Source: Aphanomyces cochlioides (lineage: Eukaryota > Oomycota > Saprolegniomycetes > Saprolegniales > Verrucalvaceae). Taken from it: 64,000 nucleotides of DNA. Every line of letters begins with the position of its first letter. The stretch's first letter is position 1. The stretch spans positions 1,488,001 through 1,552,000 of the forward strand of contig JAHQRK010000012.1 in the NCBI GenBank assembly GCA_019828595.1. Reading direction: 5' to 3'. Below the pieces are notes generated by a model. It worked only from the letters and a program-made list of their open reading frames with translations, did no database searches and was not told the DNA's origin. The translations under genes were made by a program, and so were the position numbers. This document shows positions 1-9,972 of the stretch, piece after piece.

Positions 1-885
1 CTCCTGTTCGAATGTTGCATTGGTCTTGCTGACACGCGGCTGAATGTTTCAGCCGTAGTGGCCGACACACTCTGCGCGTACTTCATCAAGTCGTTTCCTG
101 AGATAAAGTCGATGAACCCAGCATCGCCGTTGGTTGACCGTGTTGAAGAGGTACTTGCAGCCACGGGTGTAGAGTACAGCGACTGGATCGCTTGGTCAAA
201 CCACTTGCAAAAGTCCACTGAAAAGGAAGACACTCTTCTGCTTGAACCAAGTTCATTACAATTGCAAATGATGAAACAGCAAGCAGCAATGATCGAAGAG
301 CTGATAACTGTCAACAAGAAGTTGGTTGACCGTGTCCGACATGTTGAAGCAAGACTCGAAGAGAAGACGGACAATGTAGTATGCGTGAACTCGGGAGATC
401 AGGTAGAAGATCTCAACCCCATGACCGCGACCATCGAAAGTCCGAAGGCTACCAAGCGACGAAAGGTTGGCGCATCAAGCCTTCTTGACACGTGGTACGA
501 GTGGTATGCTTGCAAGGCGAATGCATCGCAAACTATTGGGCGCCAGAAGAAGTCGGATATGAGACTGCTCGTTTCTTTCATGCAATTATTCCTAGACAAC
601 TACGAGCTCGATGACAGCGCGACTACAATTCGTGACGACGTTTTGACTGTCGGTTCGATTGCAAATGCTGCGGTCGAGGCATTTTTCATGGAGCATGGCA
701 TCACGGCGCGAGCGGCAGGCACTGCATTAAAAGCTTTCAGACAGCTCCACAAGTGTGGTCGTCTCAATACTCGTATTGCGCATTTCAACTCGCGTTTGCA
801 AGCCGGGATGATTCTTGACCCCATTGCAAAGGCCATGCGCCCGGGACTACAGCCTGTACTTTTGTCAGATGAAACAGTAGAATAG
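1..885 (+). CDS. Hypothetical protein, 5' end outside window
   Basis: The reading frame is open from the left edge to a TAG at 883-885, giving 294 visible residues, so the start lies outside the window (the first ATG inside is at 112). I do not recognise the family. A coiled-coil-like Gln/Glu/Lys-rich stretch (around LQLQMMKQQAAMIEELI) fills the first third, followed by a basic KATKRRKV patch that could be a nuclear localisation signal, then a mostly helical C-terminal half rich in aromatic residues (DTWYEWYACKANASQ). It lies beside a 17-bp hairpin and 93-bp tandem repeats at 943-1166, so it may belong to a mobile element or a dispersed repeat family; that is inference. Coding character looks good (no internal stops), function unknown. 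Confidence 0.5.
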   Translation, partial: LLFECCIGLADTRLNVSAVVADTLCAYFIKSFPEIKSMNPASPLVDRVEEVLAATGVEYSDWIAWSNHLQKSTEKEDTLLLEPSSLQLQMMKQQAAMIEELITVNKKLVDRVRHVEARLEEKTDNVVCVNSGDQVEDLNPMTATIESPKATKRRKVGASSLLDTWYEWYACKANASQTIGRQKKSDMRLLVSFMQLFLDNYELDDSATTIRDDVLTVGSIANAAVEAFFMEHGITARAAGTALKAFRQLHKCGRLNTRIAHFNSRLQAGMILDPIAKAMRPGLQPVLLSDETVE

Positions 886-942
886 AGGTTCACTAACTCT
901 ACAATACAGTTTTACATGCATACTCTTCATACTTCTGGAAAG

Positions 943-1166
943 GTGAGTTGGCATTTTCAGTTGTGATAAAAAAGGCGAGCTATCGCGATTGAAAATGCCA
1001 ACTCACTTTTCCTATCGCAAGTAACTATGCCAACTCAATTATCTTCGAAATACTATAGGTCTTCTCACCTTTTTATCGCGATTCAAAATGTCAACTCACC
1101 TTTCCTATCGCATATGAATTTGCCAACTCAACTGTCTTCACAAATACGATTAAAATAATGACACAT
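943..1166. repeat. Hairpin plus two 93-bp tandem units
   Basis: A perfect 17-bp inverted repeat pairs 943-959 with 990-1006 (core GTGAGTTGGCATTTTCA) around a 30-nt loop. Overlapping it, a unit beginning TATCGCGATT at 981 recurs at 1074 with few differences (93-bp period), each copy carrying the phrase CCAACTCA twice. This resembles the terminal or subterminal part of a DNA transposon. No coding sequence is involved except the end of the next gene. Confidence 0.7.
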
Positions 1167-1966
1167 ACATTTTGTGTATTATCAAATGTTGAGACTTCTT
1201 TCCAATTCTATATCCATGGCCGTAAGCTACTAGCAACTCTTCTCCGGCTTTGATGTTTTTCTTCGCTTCCACGTAGATATGTCCACGATATTCGACGAAC
1301 TGACAATTTGGACGCTTGGGTCTGTTTGGTCGATTCAAAATCGACCCAAGACCTTGCCCGATCGTTGCCTCCTTGACTCCATCGATCCAGTGATTTTTCT
1401 TGGTCATTTGAACGGCGTATTCGACAATTCGGTCACTTGGCCACTTCTGAAACTTGACGACCTCTCCTGAATATTCAGTGATAATATCTCCAGTTTTTAA
1501 GTCTTCCGTGGTGAAAACGCCATTACCAGAATCTGGAATGGTTGACTCCTGAACTCGCAAGATGCAGTCGTCGTGGCCATAAACCCCGAGCCCTTTGACC
1601 ACGTCCTTAGGCTCGTAAATGTCGCGGGTGTTGATGACCTTTTTTGCATTGATCTCCCTTTTCTTTTTAGCCGCGTATTTGGCGAGCGCTTTCTTGCGGC
1701 GCTGTTGCACTTGGGACGATGATAGTGGCTTGTTTTACCTTAATGTCTCGGTGAGTGTTTCGCGTGTGGTCGCGCAATTGACGTAAAGTTAGATGTAAGC
1801 CCTGCTTTGAGCAGCCAGCAACTTGACAGCGGTACATTCCATTGCGCTGCGCTGCGACAAGGATCACTGAGCGCGGTTGCTCATCACTTTGATCCTCGAT
1901 GAGGCTTGATTGCGCTAAAAAGCCCTCGCAGGGTGACGAACTAGTGCCAGCCGCCTTCTTCGACAT
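1150..1966 (-). CDS. Small C2H2 zinc-finger plus SET-domain protein
   Basis: Two exons, complement(join(1150..1701,1739..1966)), 259 aa; the 37-nt intron has GT-AG ends and keeps frame. Exon 1 ends in a C2H2-like finger (YRCQVAGCSKQGLHLTLRQL then DHTRNTH). Exon 2 begins with a lysine/arginine-rich stretch and carries a SET domain: DSGNGVFT, GDIITEYSGE, GLGSILN, PNCQF, IYVEAKKNIKAGEELLVAYG. SET proteins transfer methyl groups from S-adenosylmethionine to lysine. The usual Asn-His-Ser motif is replaced by LNRPNRPKRPNC, so the pseudoknot region is atypical; activity is uncertain. No pre- or post-SET cysteine clusters are visible. It sits among repeats and might be an element-borne or amplified gene. 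The start is the first in-frame ATG before the finger. Confidence 0.72.
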
Positions 1967-2994
1967 GACCACAAGATGAACGTCAATATTAAAATTGCAA
2001 AATGAAACCTGTTTGTTCTTTTCTATATGATGTTGAGTATTGGAACGAGAATATTAATAAAAATACGTTCATTTAATTATAGTACATAAACACGGCAATG
2101 ACGCGTCGATCTAACCGCTTCCTTTCTCCTGAAATGAGTGTCACCGACAAACGCAGCAAGACAAGGCGGCCAACACTGACACGGTCGACTCCGCACCTTC
2201 CATTTCCGAAAGTGACCAATGAAATCGTGTGGCGGATACAGTACAATCGTCCGTTCGCCCAAAAGTGAACTTTGTCGTCCAGAGGACACAGGCGATCAGT
2301 GAAGGTGAAGGACCATCACAACCCAATGGATGTGCTGAAAGTCCATCGACGTTGATACTCTCGTTGTCTGATGCTTGCATTAGTATTGCTTTGTGAGCTT
2401 TTTATCATGTCCATCAAGACAGAAACAACAACGATGTTGAATTTCAGAACTCTTGACGAGGCTCTACAACAGCATTTGTCCACTTTGAGTTGATTAGTGC
2501 GGAGCAGTCTGTAGGCTGTATGGTTGGACGTGTAAGTTTTGTTACCAGTATGACGACTCTTGTCAAAGCAAGGGCGAAGAGCGGGCGTTAATGCACTTCT
2601 CTAGTCATGAATCAAATTAAGGTCTTGACCTTTTGTGACGCATCAAGGCCGTTCTCGAGACCCTCGTCAGACTCTTTTGTTGGCGAGGTACAGAACTGAA
2701 TTGGGGTCTAGTTATCGCTTTGAGGTGCACATTCGCTACTACTAGTACTTTTTTGATAGCTTGGATGCAAACATCCTGTGCCTGTGTTTTCTACCAGGTA
2801 GGTTCATATTACAACCGACCGACAGTTAATGGGTGGCAACCAACCCACAGCTCGTCCGGATGAAATATTTGCCGAATCTTTCCTCAACATCGTTTGCCGC
2901 CAAAGGGTCCATGTCTTTGGTGCTTAAACTACATTGTACTCATCAACATTAATATCTCTTACCATGCCAGAAGAAGCCACAACGCGTTCGACTT
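1967..2994. other. No supported gene
   Basis: About 1 kb with only short unsupported reading frames (longest 79 codons on the minus strand at 2141-2380). I see no recognisable domain, RNA gene or strong repeat here. Confidence 0.5.
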
Positions 2995-3672
2995 GTGAAG
3001 TTGCAGAATGGAGACGAGCTTGGAGGTTCTGAAAAAATTGAGCCGATCACGATTGTTTTTACGTACTCGCAACAGTGTCTCGAGCGAATAATCGTCGACC
3101 AAGGCCTTCCGAACATAGCAAGCAAACACGGAAGGCTTTCATGTTCGTCATTTCGCAATTACAAAGATGAAATCGACCACCTGTATGCTGGTACACTGCT
3201 TGGCCTCGTGTGCGTGAGCTTTGTCAGGGCTGACTGTAAAGCGTGCGTGTCATTTGGTGAATGCACTGCAGCCTATCGAGGTGCACCTGTTCAATCGTGC
3301 GGTGTCGTGGCTGGAAAGACTTGTTGCTGTCCTGCCGCTGCCTACTGTGCATCGTCTTCGGACCACTGTCTATGTAAGGCAAACCATGGTCCAGTACTCC
3401 CCTCTGGTAGTGACAAGCCCAATGGTGCTGTTTCAAGCATGGTATTTGTACTTCTCATCTGTCTTGGTGCCTTTCTCTTGTGCCGTTGCTGTCGTCGACA
3501 GAAATATTATGAACGTGATCCTCGCCTTGCGAGATATCCCCGGCCCACTTGGCCAGCGCAGGACGTTCGCCCAGTTAAAACAAGCAATGCTGCTACTGCG
3601 AAAGAAACGGCACCCGACCCCATCAGCAAGGGAATTGAGTCAAGTGCTTCCCAACAAGAAAAACTGTTGTAA
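2995..3672 (+). CDS. Cys-rich single-pass membrane protein
   Basis: Frame of 225 codons ending at TAA 3670-3672. The interpretable part starts near residue 62: a hydrophobic stretch LYAGTLLGLVCVSFVRA reads as a signal peptide, followed by a short ectodomain with about a dozen cysteines (CKACVSFGEC, CGVVAGKTCCC, CLCKANHGP), a transmembrane segment SMVFVLLICLGAFLLCRCC and a basic cytoplasmic tail rich in Arg, Pro and Ser. The first ~60 codons look unlike a signal sequence, so the true start is probably inside or in an unplaced upstream exon. Family unknown; small secreted or membrane Cys-rich proteins are common in oomycetes. A 32-bp minisatellite starts just past the stop codon. Confidence 0.5.
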   Translation: MKLQNGDELGGSEKIEPITIVFTYSQQCLERIIVDQGLPNIASKHGRLSCSSFRNYKDEIDHLYAGTLLGLVCVSFVRADCKACVSFGECTAAYRGAPVQSCGVVAGKTCCCPAAAYCASSSDHCLCKANHGPVLPSGSDKPNGAVSSMVFVLLICLGAFLLCRCCRRQKYYERDPRLARYPRPTWPAQDVRPVKTSNAATAKETAPDPISKGIESSASQQEKLL

Positions 3673-3687
3673 TTGGCCAGCCCGTGG

Positions 3688-3916
3688 GGGCGAGACAAGG
3701 AGGCGGTGATACTAAGCGGCGGTGAGACAAGAAGGCGGTGATACTAAGCGGCAGCGAGACAAGGCGGCGAGACATTGGGGCGGTCAAACAAGGAGGCGGC
3801 GAGACCAAGCGGCGGCACGACAAGGAGGCGGCAAGACTAAGCGGCGGTGAGACCAAGCGATGGCACGACAAGGAGGTGGCGAGACCAAGCGGCGGCGAGA
3901 CAAGGAGGCGACAAAA
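3688..3916. repeat. GC-rich 32-bp minisatellite
   Basis: About seven degenerate copies of a roughly 32-bp unit built from the phrases GAGACAAGGAGGCGG and ACTAAGCGGC. It begins 15 bases after the stop of the upstream membrane-protein gene and therefore probably lies in its 3' untranslated region. Unit length varies slightly through small deletions. Confidence 0.8.
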
Positions 3917-5077
3917 CTTATTCGTGTCATGATGGTCCTATGAGTTTATGTGTATTAGTGGACGATAGAAATTTGACGGCTCGTACTTGTTACGTCAGCG
4001 TGTCCTTGATTGAGACATCTATAGAGCTAGTTGGCAATGCGTGACGTCACAGTCCGGCGACACATCCAAACCCCAGGCGCTAAAGGTTCTCAGGGGACCC
4101 TTTGCTCGTCTGTTTTCGTGGCACACCAGGTACGCAGGTTCCCGGTGGCGCTACCAGCCAAGCTCCGGATGGCCCTCCCCTCGCCCAGTTTTCGTGCTTC
4201 GCCACGCACTGCTAACTCACCCCACGAGTGGTCTCGAGCAAATTGGGAAATGACACTTGTTTGAATCGTGATTGGCTAGTATAATAAAATCAAATCATTC
4301 GATGTTGTTTACGACAAAACTGCAAAACGTAAACATTCCGGTTATATTCCCCTTTTTGCGGATGTCGGAATTTTGTCGGAATCAATTGTGTGTCGGAATT
4401 TTTATGGTATGGAGGATCACGGAGCTTGTCGAATCCAACAGCGCATCCGGCGCCATGTCAGATGAGGAGGAGTTATCCGGATGCTATGCTTTGACTCAAC
4501 TTGCAAGCTTGAGCTCAAAGCGCTAAGCTCGTGTTTGGCCGCAGAAAGTAGTTTGGAATCACAAAGAAATAGCACTTAAGGATGCATACAGCCATAGGGC
4601 TCGAATGGAATTTTGTCTTGAGTTCTGGTAGTGTTCTACCTCTACGGATAATTCTAATATGTCCGGATGTCTGAATTGGCTGTGGGAATAGACGTGACAG
4701 CCATGTCCGAAAGTGCTATGGAACATGGAACATTCTTGCGGTGTCTTGCCGTGCGATTAGCAAGCGCTACTGAAAGATCACGAGCGAGCAATCGACGTGC
4801 TTCACAGAATTCTGCCCATGACACTCAAAGTAGTTATCCGGATATATGTCCGGATGGAAGATTTCATTATCCGGATTATCGCATTTGATCTGCCCATTAA
4901 CCGGTTTTTGCTGGATGCCATCCGTATATCTGGGTTCTCTGCTGGACGACCATCCATTATTTCTCCACTTCATCATTGAGCCCATACAATTGTCAAGTAA
5001 ATATTGTGTGTTAAAAATGAGGTTTTTTTTGCTGGACTGACGTCCAGCAATCGACGATTGGACATAATACTTTTTGC
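3917..5077. other. Noncoding stretch with CCGGAT motifs
   Basis: No convincing gene. The palindromic motif TTATCCGGAT occurs at 4473-4482 and 4834-4845, with further variants at 4849-4854 and 4866-4879, suggesting remnants of a small inverted-repeat element next to the Crypton that follows. Confidence 0.5.
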
Positions 5078-7121
5078 ATGCAAAGAGCCACAAGCATCCA
5101 GGATCTGCGAAACAATCGCATCGCAGCGAACACGAAAGCGAGCTATCATAGCGGGCTCAATGTTATCGTGTCGTGGATAAGAGACCACGGTGACGCCAAC
5201 TTGTTGACACCAACGGGAGAAATCAATCTAAAGGTCTTTGGATACGGCGACTTTCTCAACTTCATTGAATGGACAGTGCGAAATACGAACAAAAAGCCTG
5301 GCACGTTGTCTGGCTTTCGATCTGCTCTACGATATTACTACAGGAACGCCGGAATCCCAATTCCACCGGAATTCGACGACGACATGAAAGGAATTTTCCA
5401 AGGTATATTCGATTGCATGAGATAGACTGAGCGAGATAATATCATAGGCATCCGTCGTTTATTTGCCGATGAAGATCAGCTTTTGTCGTCCCGTGAATCA
5501 GGCAAACGACCGCTTGGTTACACTCTCTATTTTTTGCTCTGCCGCGAAAGTCTTGGTCTCTTAGACGGTGGTTTTGTCCATGCGTTTTTGTCCTTATCCT
5601 GGAATTTAATGTGTCGGTCTCGCTCGACTCAGACAGTTCGATTTGATCATTTGACTTATGAAGAGGACGCAATTGGCGTGACGTTCTTTAAAAGTAAAAC
5701 CGACCAGTCTGGTATGAAACGTCGTGATCCAAAGCACGTCTATGCTAACCCAAACCAACCGGAGACGTGCGTCTTTCTTGCCTTGGGGATTTATCTGGCC
5801 TGCAACCCCACAATTACCCCTGATTTTGTGTTTCCTGGTGTGAATCAGCGTGATCGATTCGGAAAGGCCCTTCAGCGTTTGGTGGAAAAGATTAATGAAA
5901 GAGGTGGCGAAGCTTACGACACCAAGTCTGTTGGCACACATTCGATTCGCAAGGGCGCCGCAACATTTGCATGCTCTGGTTCTACAAGTGGTCCATCTAT
6001 TATTAGTATATGCATTCGATGTGGATGGAGCATTGGCCATGTTCTAGAAAGGTACATGCACTATGATAGGGCCGGCGACCAGTTTCTTGGGCGAGTTATT
6101 GCTGGTCTCCCAATGAACTCTAGTCGGTTTGCTCAACTTCCTCCTCATTTTGAGTCACCGCCAAGCAGTTCGGTCAGTCATTGCCTTGGTGTCATGTTTC
6201 CAAGCTTGTTTCGGATGCCAGACATGGCTCAAGTTCTCCAACTCTGCTTGGCGTCGCTGGTCTACCATCGTCAGTTCCTCGTGAATTTGCTGCCTCAAAG
6301 GCATCCACTGTTGTCTACAGCCATATTTAGGGACAATGCCATGTTTTCACATCTATCTGCATTGGTGCGAACTGATTCCGAAGTCGTACATGCTACGGGT
6401 ATACCTCCTCATGTCGAATTGCATGTATCAATTATGAAGAATTATGAAGCGCTCACTCAAATGCCTCATCTACTTAGAAATACTGGAGAAACATGGTGTT
6501 GCTGCTAGTCATGTTACTCAGAACATTCTACGAACCACGATTGAAAATGCTCTCCGCTCTTTTGGACATTTTGCACCGTCCATGGAAGCCACACCAGCTC
6601 AACAACAATGCCGAGGAAGTTTGCATGCTTGGGGTGGACGTTTGCGCAAGCTTCCCCATGACTTTTGCTTGCCTTCTGTCAACGTGTTGCAGGCATGGCA
6701 GTTGTGGTGGATCGGCAACGCTGCATTGGGCACACCACCCTTTAAATTCCTGGATCCCATTGATTTCTCGAATACTAAACAACGTCGTCAGCTCACTGAG
6801 TGGAAATTTGCCATGAATCAACTCACCCGAATGTTCCAACGTGCCTCAGGGACGACGATGCCAACCAATCCATCCGAACAAGAGGTTCTTGCTTCCTTCG
6901 ACTTGTTGACACCACAACTTGATTCCTTTTGCTCTTCCAATGGTGGTAACGGGCGTACGCGACGCCATTCGCAGTTGAAGCTGTTGACAGTCGTGCGCGA
7001 CCGGGGAGGACCCCAAACCACTTCTTCGTCGAACGGTTTTCCTCGTAACTTGTTGCTCGTGTGCAACCAGGCACACCGACTTTCTTGCACACCAATCGTA
7101 CATAATTCGTACAGCAGTTGA
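5078..7121 (+). mobile_element. Crypton tyrosine-recombinase element, frameshifted
   Basis: A tyrosine recombinase of Crypton type. Exon 1 (5078-5402) starts at ATG and holds a SAM-like N-terminal core-binding region; a 45-nt GT-AG intron (5403-5447) joins it in frame to exon 2. Exon 2 shows the catalytic pattern: Arg in LMCRSRST, the HxxR box in GTHSIRKGAA, and the nucleophile tyrosine region RYMHYDRAGDQFLGR. The frame then breaks: the 5448 frame ends at 6508 while homology continues one frame over from about 6470 to 7121 (EILEKHGVAASHVTQN). That downstream part contains a GCR1_C-like DNA-binding domain (LRKLPHDFCLP, WQLWWIGN, FKFLDPIDF), a known C-terminal partner in stramenopile Cryptons. 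No splice signals fit the break, so I call a one-base frameshift: a recent but inactive copy. Its 3' end overlaps an antisense Merlin-like fragment. Confidence 0.8.
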
Positions 7122-7450
7122 GATTGGCAGATTCGATTGCCGAAGAACGAACCCTTCCTAATGGTCCGGTCGACGGTGCTGCAAGTCTTGGCTCGGCATC
7201 GCCAGACTCGCTTCGCCAAGCACAAGTTCATAGGGTTAGTGCATTTTGGGCAGAGCATGCGCGACTTCAACAAACCGACTTTCATGCACCAAAGGATGCA
7301 TGTATCGTCGTCGTTGGTCACTCTCATCACCTCGCGGTAGGAGAAGTCGGCGAGATTGTACAGGTCGTACATCGCGTCTTGCTTGGAATTTGCGAAGTGA
7401 CTGACAACACAAAGACACTGAACGGGGGAAAAGAAGTGGTTTTCATTCAA
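7080..7450 (-). pseudogene. Merlin/IS1016-like transposase N-terminal fragment
   Basis: The minus frame starting at 7450 encodes a zinc-ribbon-like module: LKSRMLCPKC then, 16 residues on, WRCRAKTC, followed by RTIRKGSFF. This arrangement (paired CxxC-type motifs then IRKGSFF) is typical of the N-terminus of ISXO2/Merlin-type transposases. The DDE catalytic part is absent; the frame runs into sequence antisense to the Crypton C-terminus. It is therefore a truncated fragment, probably split or overwritten by the Crypton insertion. The exact junction, somewhere around 6950-7100, cannot be placed by eye. Confidence 0.5.
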
Positions 7451-7525
7451 AAATCGTGTGCAGTCAACACCCAGATTTCACGATTTTCGCGCTCGAACGG
7501 GGTGAATCCCGCCATTTTCGAGCCA

Positions 7526-7537
7526 TTATCCGGATAA
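7526..7537. repeat. Perfect TTATCCGGATAA palindrome
   Basis: A perfect 12-bp palindrome just outside the Merlin-like fragment, followed by TTATCCGGACA at 7560. The same perfect palindrome recurs at 22462-22473, and imperfect versions elsewhere in the window. It is likely part of a transposon terminus. Confidence 0.6.
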
Positions 7538-8651
7538 GGTTGCTATTAACCGGAAGTTTTTTGCTTTATCCGGACATTTATTTGGTGGCCTGGCAATAAT
7601 AAAATAAACTCATATTGTGATAAACAGTATATTAGTTTGCGGGGTGTATTTTACCCCAGTGCTACCCGCAATGATTTTGCAATGCTGGTACTTCGACCAG
7701 GCTTGGGAAAAAATATATCGATAAAAAATATATATTTTATCTTGTTAAAAAGATTATCTAATTGAGTGGCAAAAAGCTTGCCGATAATTTATCTGACTGG
7801 CTGCTAGCCACCGATTATTTATCAAAGCGATCCTCGATACTTGTACATATCGTTCACATTTGACATTATCCCCTCTCTCAATGCCGGCACGCGATCTCAT
7901 CGCCTTCTACTTCACAAAAGTGTCCCCAACGGGCTATATGTGCAAGATATGCACTGTCGCGCCACCGCTTTGACTCGTTGATGAGCTTCTTGCTTGTCCC
8001 ACACAGCACTTCACGATGTTGTGTCGCGTCGAGGTCTTGTTGCTGCCTCACACGGAGGTCGCAGAGCGTCCTTGTCGCGGTCTTTTGATCAATGAGAAAA
8101 TGCTGAATCCAACTTGCATTCGTTTCAAAAATTACGTTTCACCAACTTGCATTCGTTTCAAAAATTAACTACATTGTATGGTTGAAAGATTTCAGGATTT
8201 ATCGATGAGTTGCACCTATTCCCTCTTGATTGGACAGAAATCAGCCTATCATGATGCTCAACTGAGAAAAAGTATTGGCATCTGCGTCGATCCCTTTGTT
8301 TTGGAGATACGTGCGGTCGATGTCGTCGGTGTTTCTTGGCGACTTCGTTTAGCCATGAGGTCAAAGGCAACGAACGAGAACTGGCTGGTGGAGTGAACAC
8401 ACCATCACGATGGAATATCAGTCTATTTCAACCAATGAAACGCTAGAATGTAGAAGTGAAGCATCTTCCAATTTATCGTTGACTTGCACTTAACATTTGA
8501 TAATTTGATGACATTTCGTAGGTGCAGAAGTACGACAAATACGGTAGATATGCACCAATCATTTAACGATATGGTATTGTGAATTCCGCTGAAATTTGCC
8601 GAAAAGGGTTGGTTTGGCGCATTCACGTGTGGTTTGAAAAAATAGACGTCA
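7538..8651. other. AT-rich noncoding stretch with short direct repeat
   Basis: No supported gene. A 26-bp sequence starting CCAACTTGCATTCG occurs twice in direct orientation at 8109-8134 and 8142-8167 (33-bp offset). Short frames on both strands around 8160-8400 are not recognisable. Confidence 0.5.
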
Positions 8652-9829
8652 ATGTTTGATTGGTCGAAATTCGTGAAACACTGGCTCGAAATCCATTGCA
8701 GTTCTCTTTCCGAACACGCTTCATCTCTACTTGGCATGGAGGAAGCAGCAACCCGGCAACATGCGCACACCAACACAGTGTACCATTGCTTATATGCGTA
8801 TTACAGCTTGGGCTACTCGCGCAGGCACCTCGCCCATGTGTTCAACAAGTCGGAACGAACTATCAGCAACTGAGTCAAAGTTTACGAAGACACGGGGGGC
8901 TACCAGCGCTCCAAAACCACGGCAGAGAAAAAGTTCACAGCAGCACAGCGGCAGTGGATATTTGAATTCTACGATCGGCACCCACTAGCTTACCTCGATG
9001 AAGCCCAAAGTGCGTTCAAGCGTTTTCACCGCATCGCCATCTCGAAGACTTCCGTCTGGCGAATCATTCGAAGCTTCGGTTGACTTGGAAAGTGCTTGAG
9101 CGACGCGCCATGCACATCAAGGAGTGCTATGTGTTTCGCTTCGCTGAAGAAATGAGCCACGTCGATTGGAGTCATCAAAATTTGGTGTTTTTGGACGAAG
9201 TTTCATTCGACAATCGAGGAATGATCCGCACGCGTGGGTACGCTCTGCGTGGAGAAAAGGTTGCCATCCGTGGCGACTTTGTTTGTAAGCCCCGCGTTTC
9301 TGTACTCGCCTTTATCGGTGTCAATGGTGTTCTCGACTACTTTGATACCGAGGGGACCTTTGACCGAGTGGAATTCACGGCGTGTTGCCGAGACTTCGTT
9401 CATTCCGTGCACAGCCCAGTCAGATTGTATCCTGGCCCTAGCTCTGTGTGGATCCTCGATGGAGCTTCGATTCATCGGCACTCGGAGATAGTTCACTATC
9501 TTCGAAGCATTGGCGTGGTGGTGGTCTTTCTACCAGCCTATTGTCCGTTCTTCAACCCGATTGAGTTCATGTTTGGATTCATGAAACGTGCCTTTCAGCG
9601 CCACTACAATGAAAGCAGTGGTCGCGACCTCACTACGTTCATTGCCGAAACGTTTCAGCGCTTCAGAAATCACGACATGTCCAGAGTATTTGAGCACTGT
9701 GGCTGGATGGTTGACGGCGTTTTCAATCGAGTGGGTCCACTATCCAAAGACAAGCGCCTCGAACCAATGATCGCTGAAACTAGTTCACATGACGAATTAG
9801 AATTTACAGAGCTAGATGTCTTTGAATAA
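8652..9829 (+). pseudogene. IS630/Tc1-superfamily transposase, broken
   Basis: The 5' part (8652-8873) encodes a helix-turn-helix (YYSLGYSRRHLAHVFNKSE) and stops at TGA 8871-8873, after which the same frame continues with transposase-like sequence (KKFTAAQRQWIFEFYDRHP). A second break near 9080 shifts one frame into the catalytic domain (9080-9829): FLDEVSFDNRG with the first Asp, VWILDGASIHRH with the second Asp, and FFNPIEFMFGFMKR with the third acidic residue. This is the DDE_3 fold of IS630/Tc1-like cut-and-paste transposases. One nonsense codon plus one frameshift make it inactive. I did not find clear terminal inverted repeats. Confidence 0.75.
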
Positions 9830-9972
9830 ACTTTCGTGTTGATGATTAGCTCAACCCTTACTCAGCATGGTCGACGTCCTCAACATTCTCAAGATGTACT
9901 AAAGGATCAGGAACGTCAGTGGCAGGTGGAGGTATCATGTCCCGGAGAAAACCTTCGACTACACTTTTCCTG

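Noticed and set aside
9203..9496. Minus-strand ORF over the IS630-like catalytic domain
   Set aside because: Antisense to a recognisable DDE domain.
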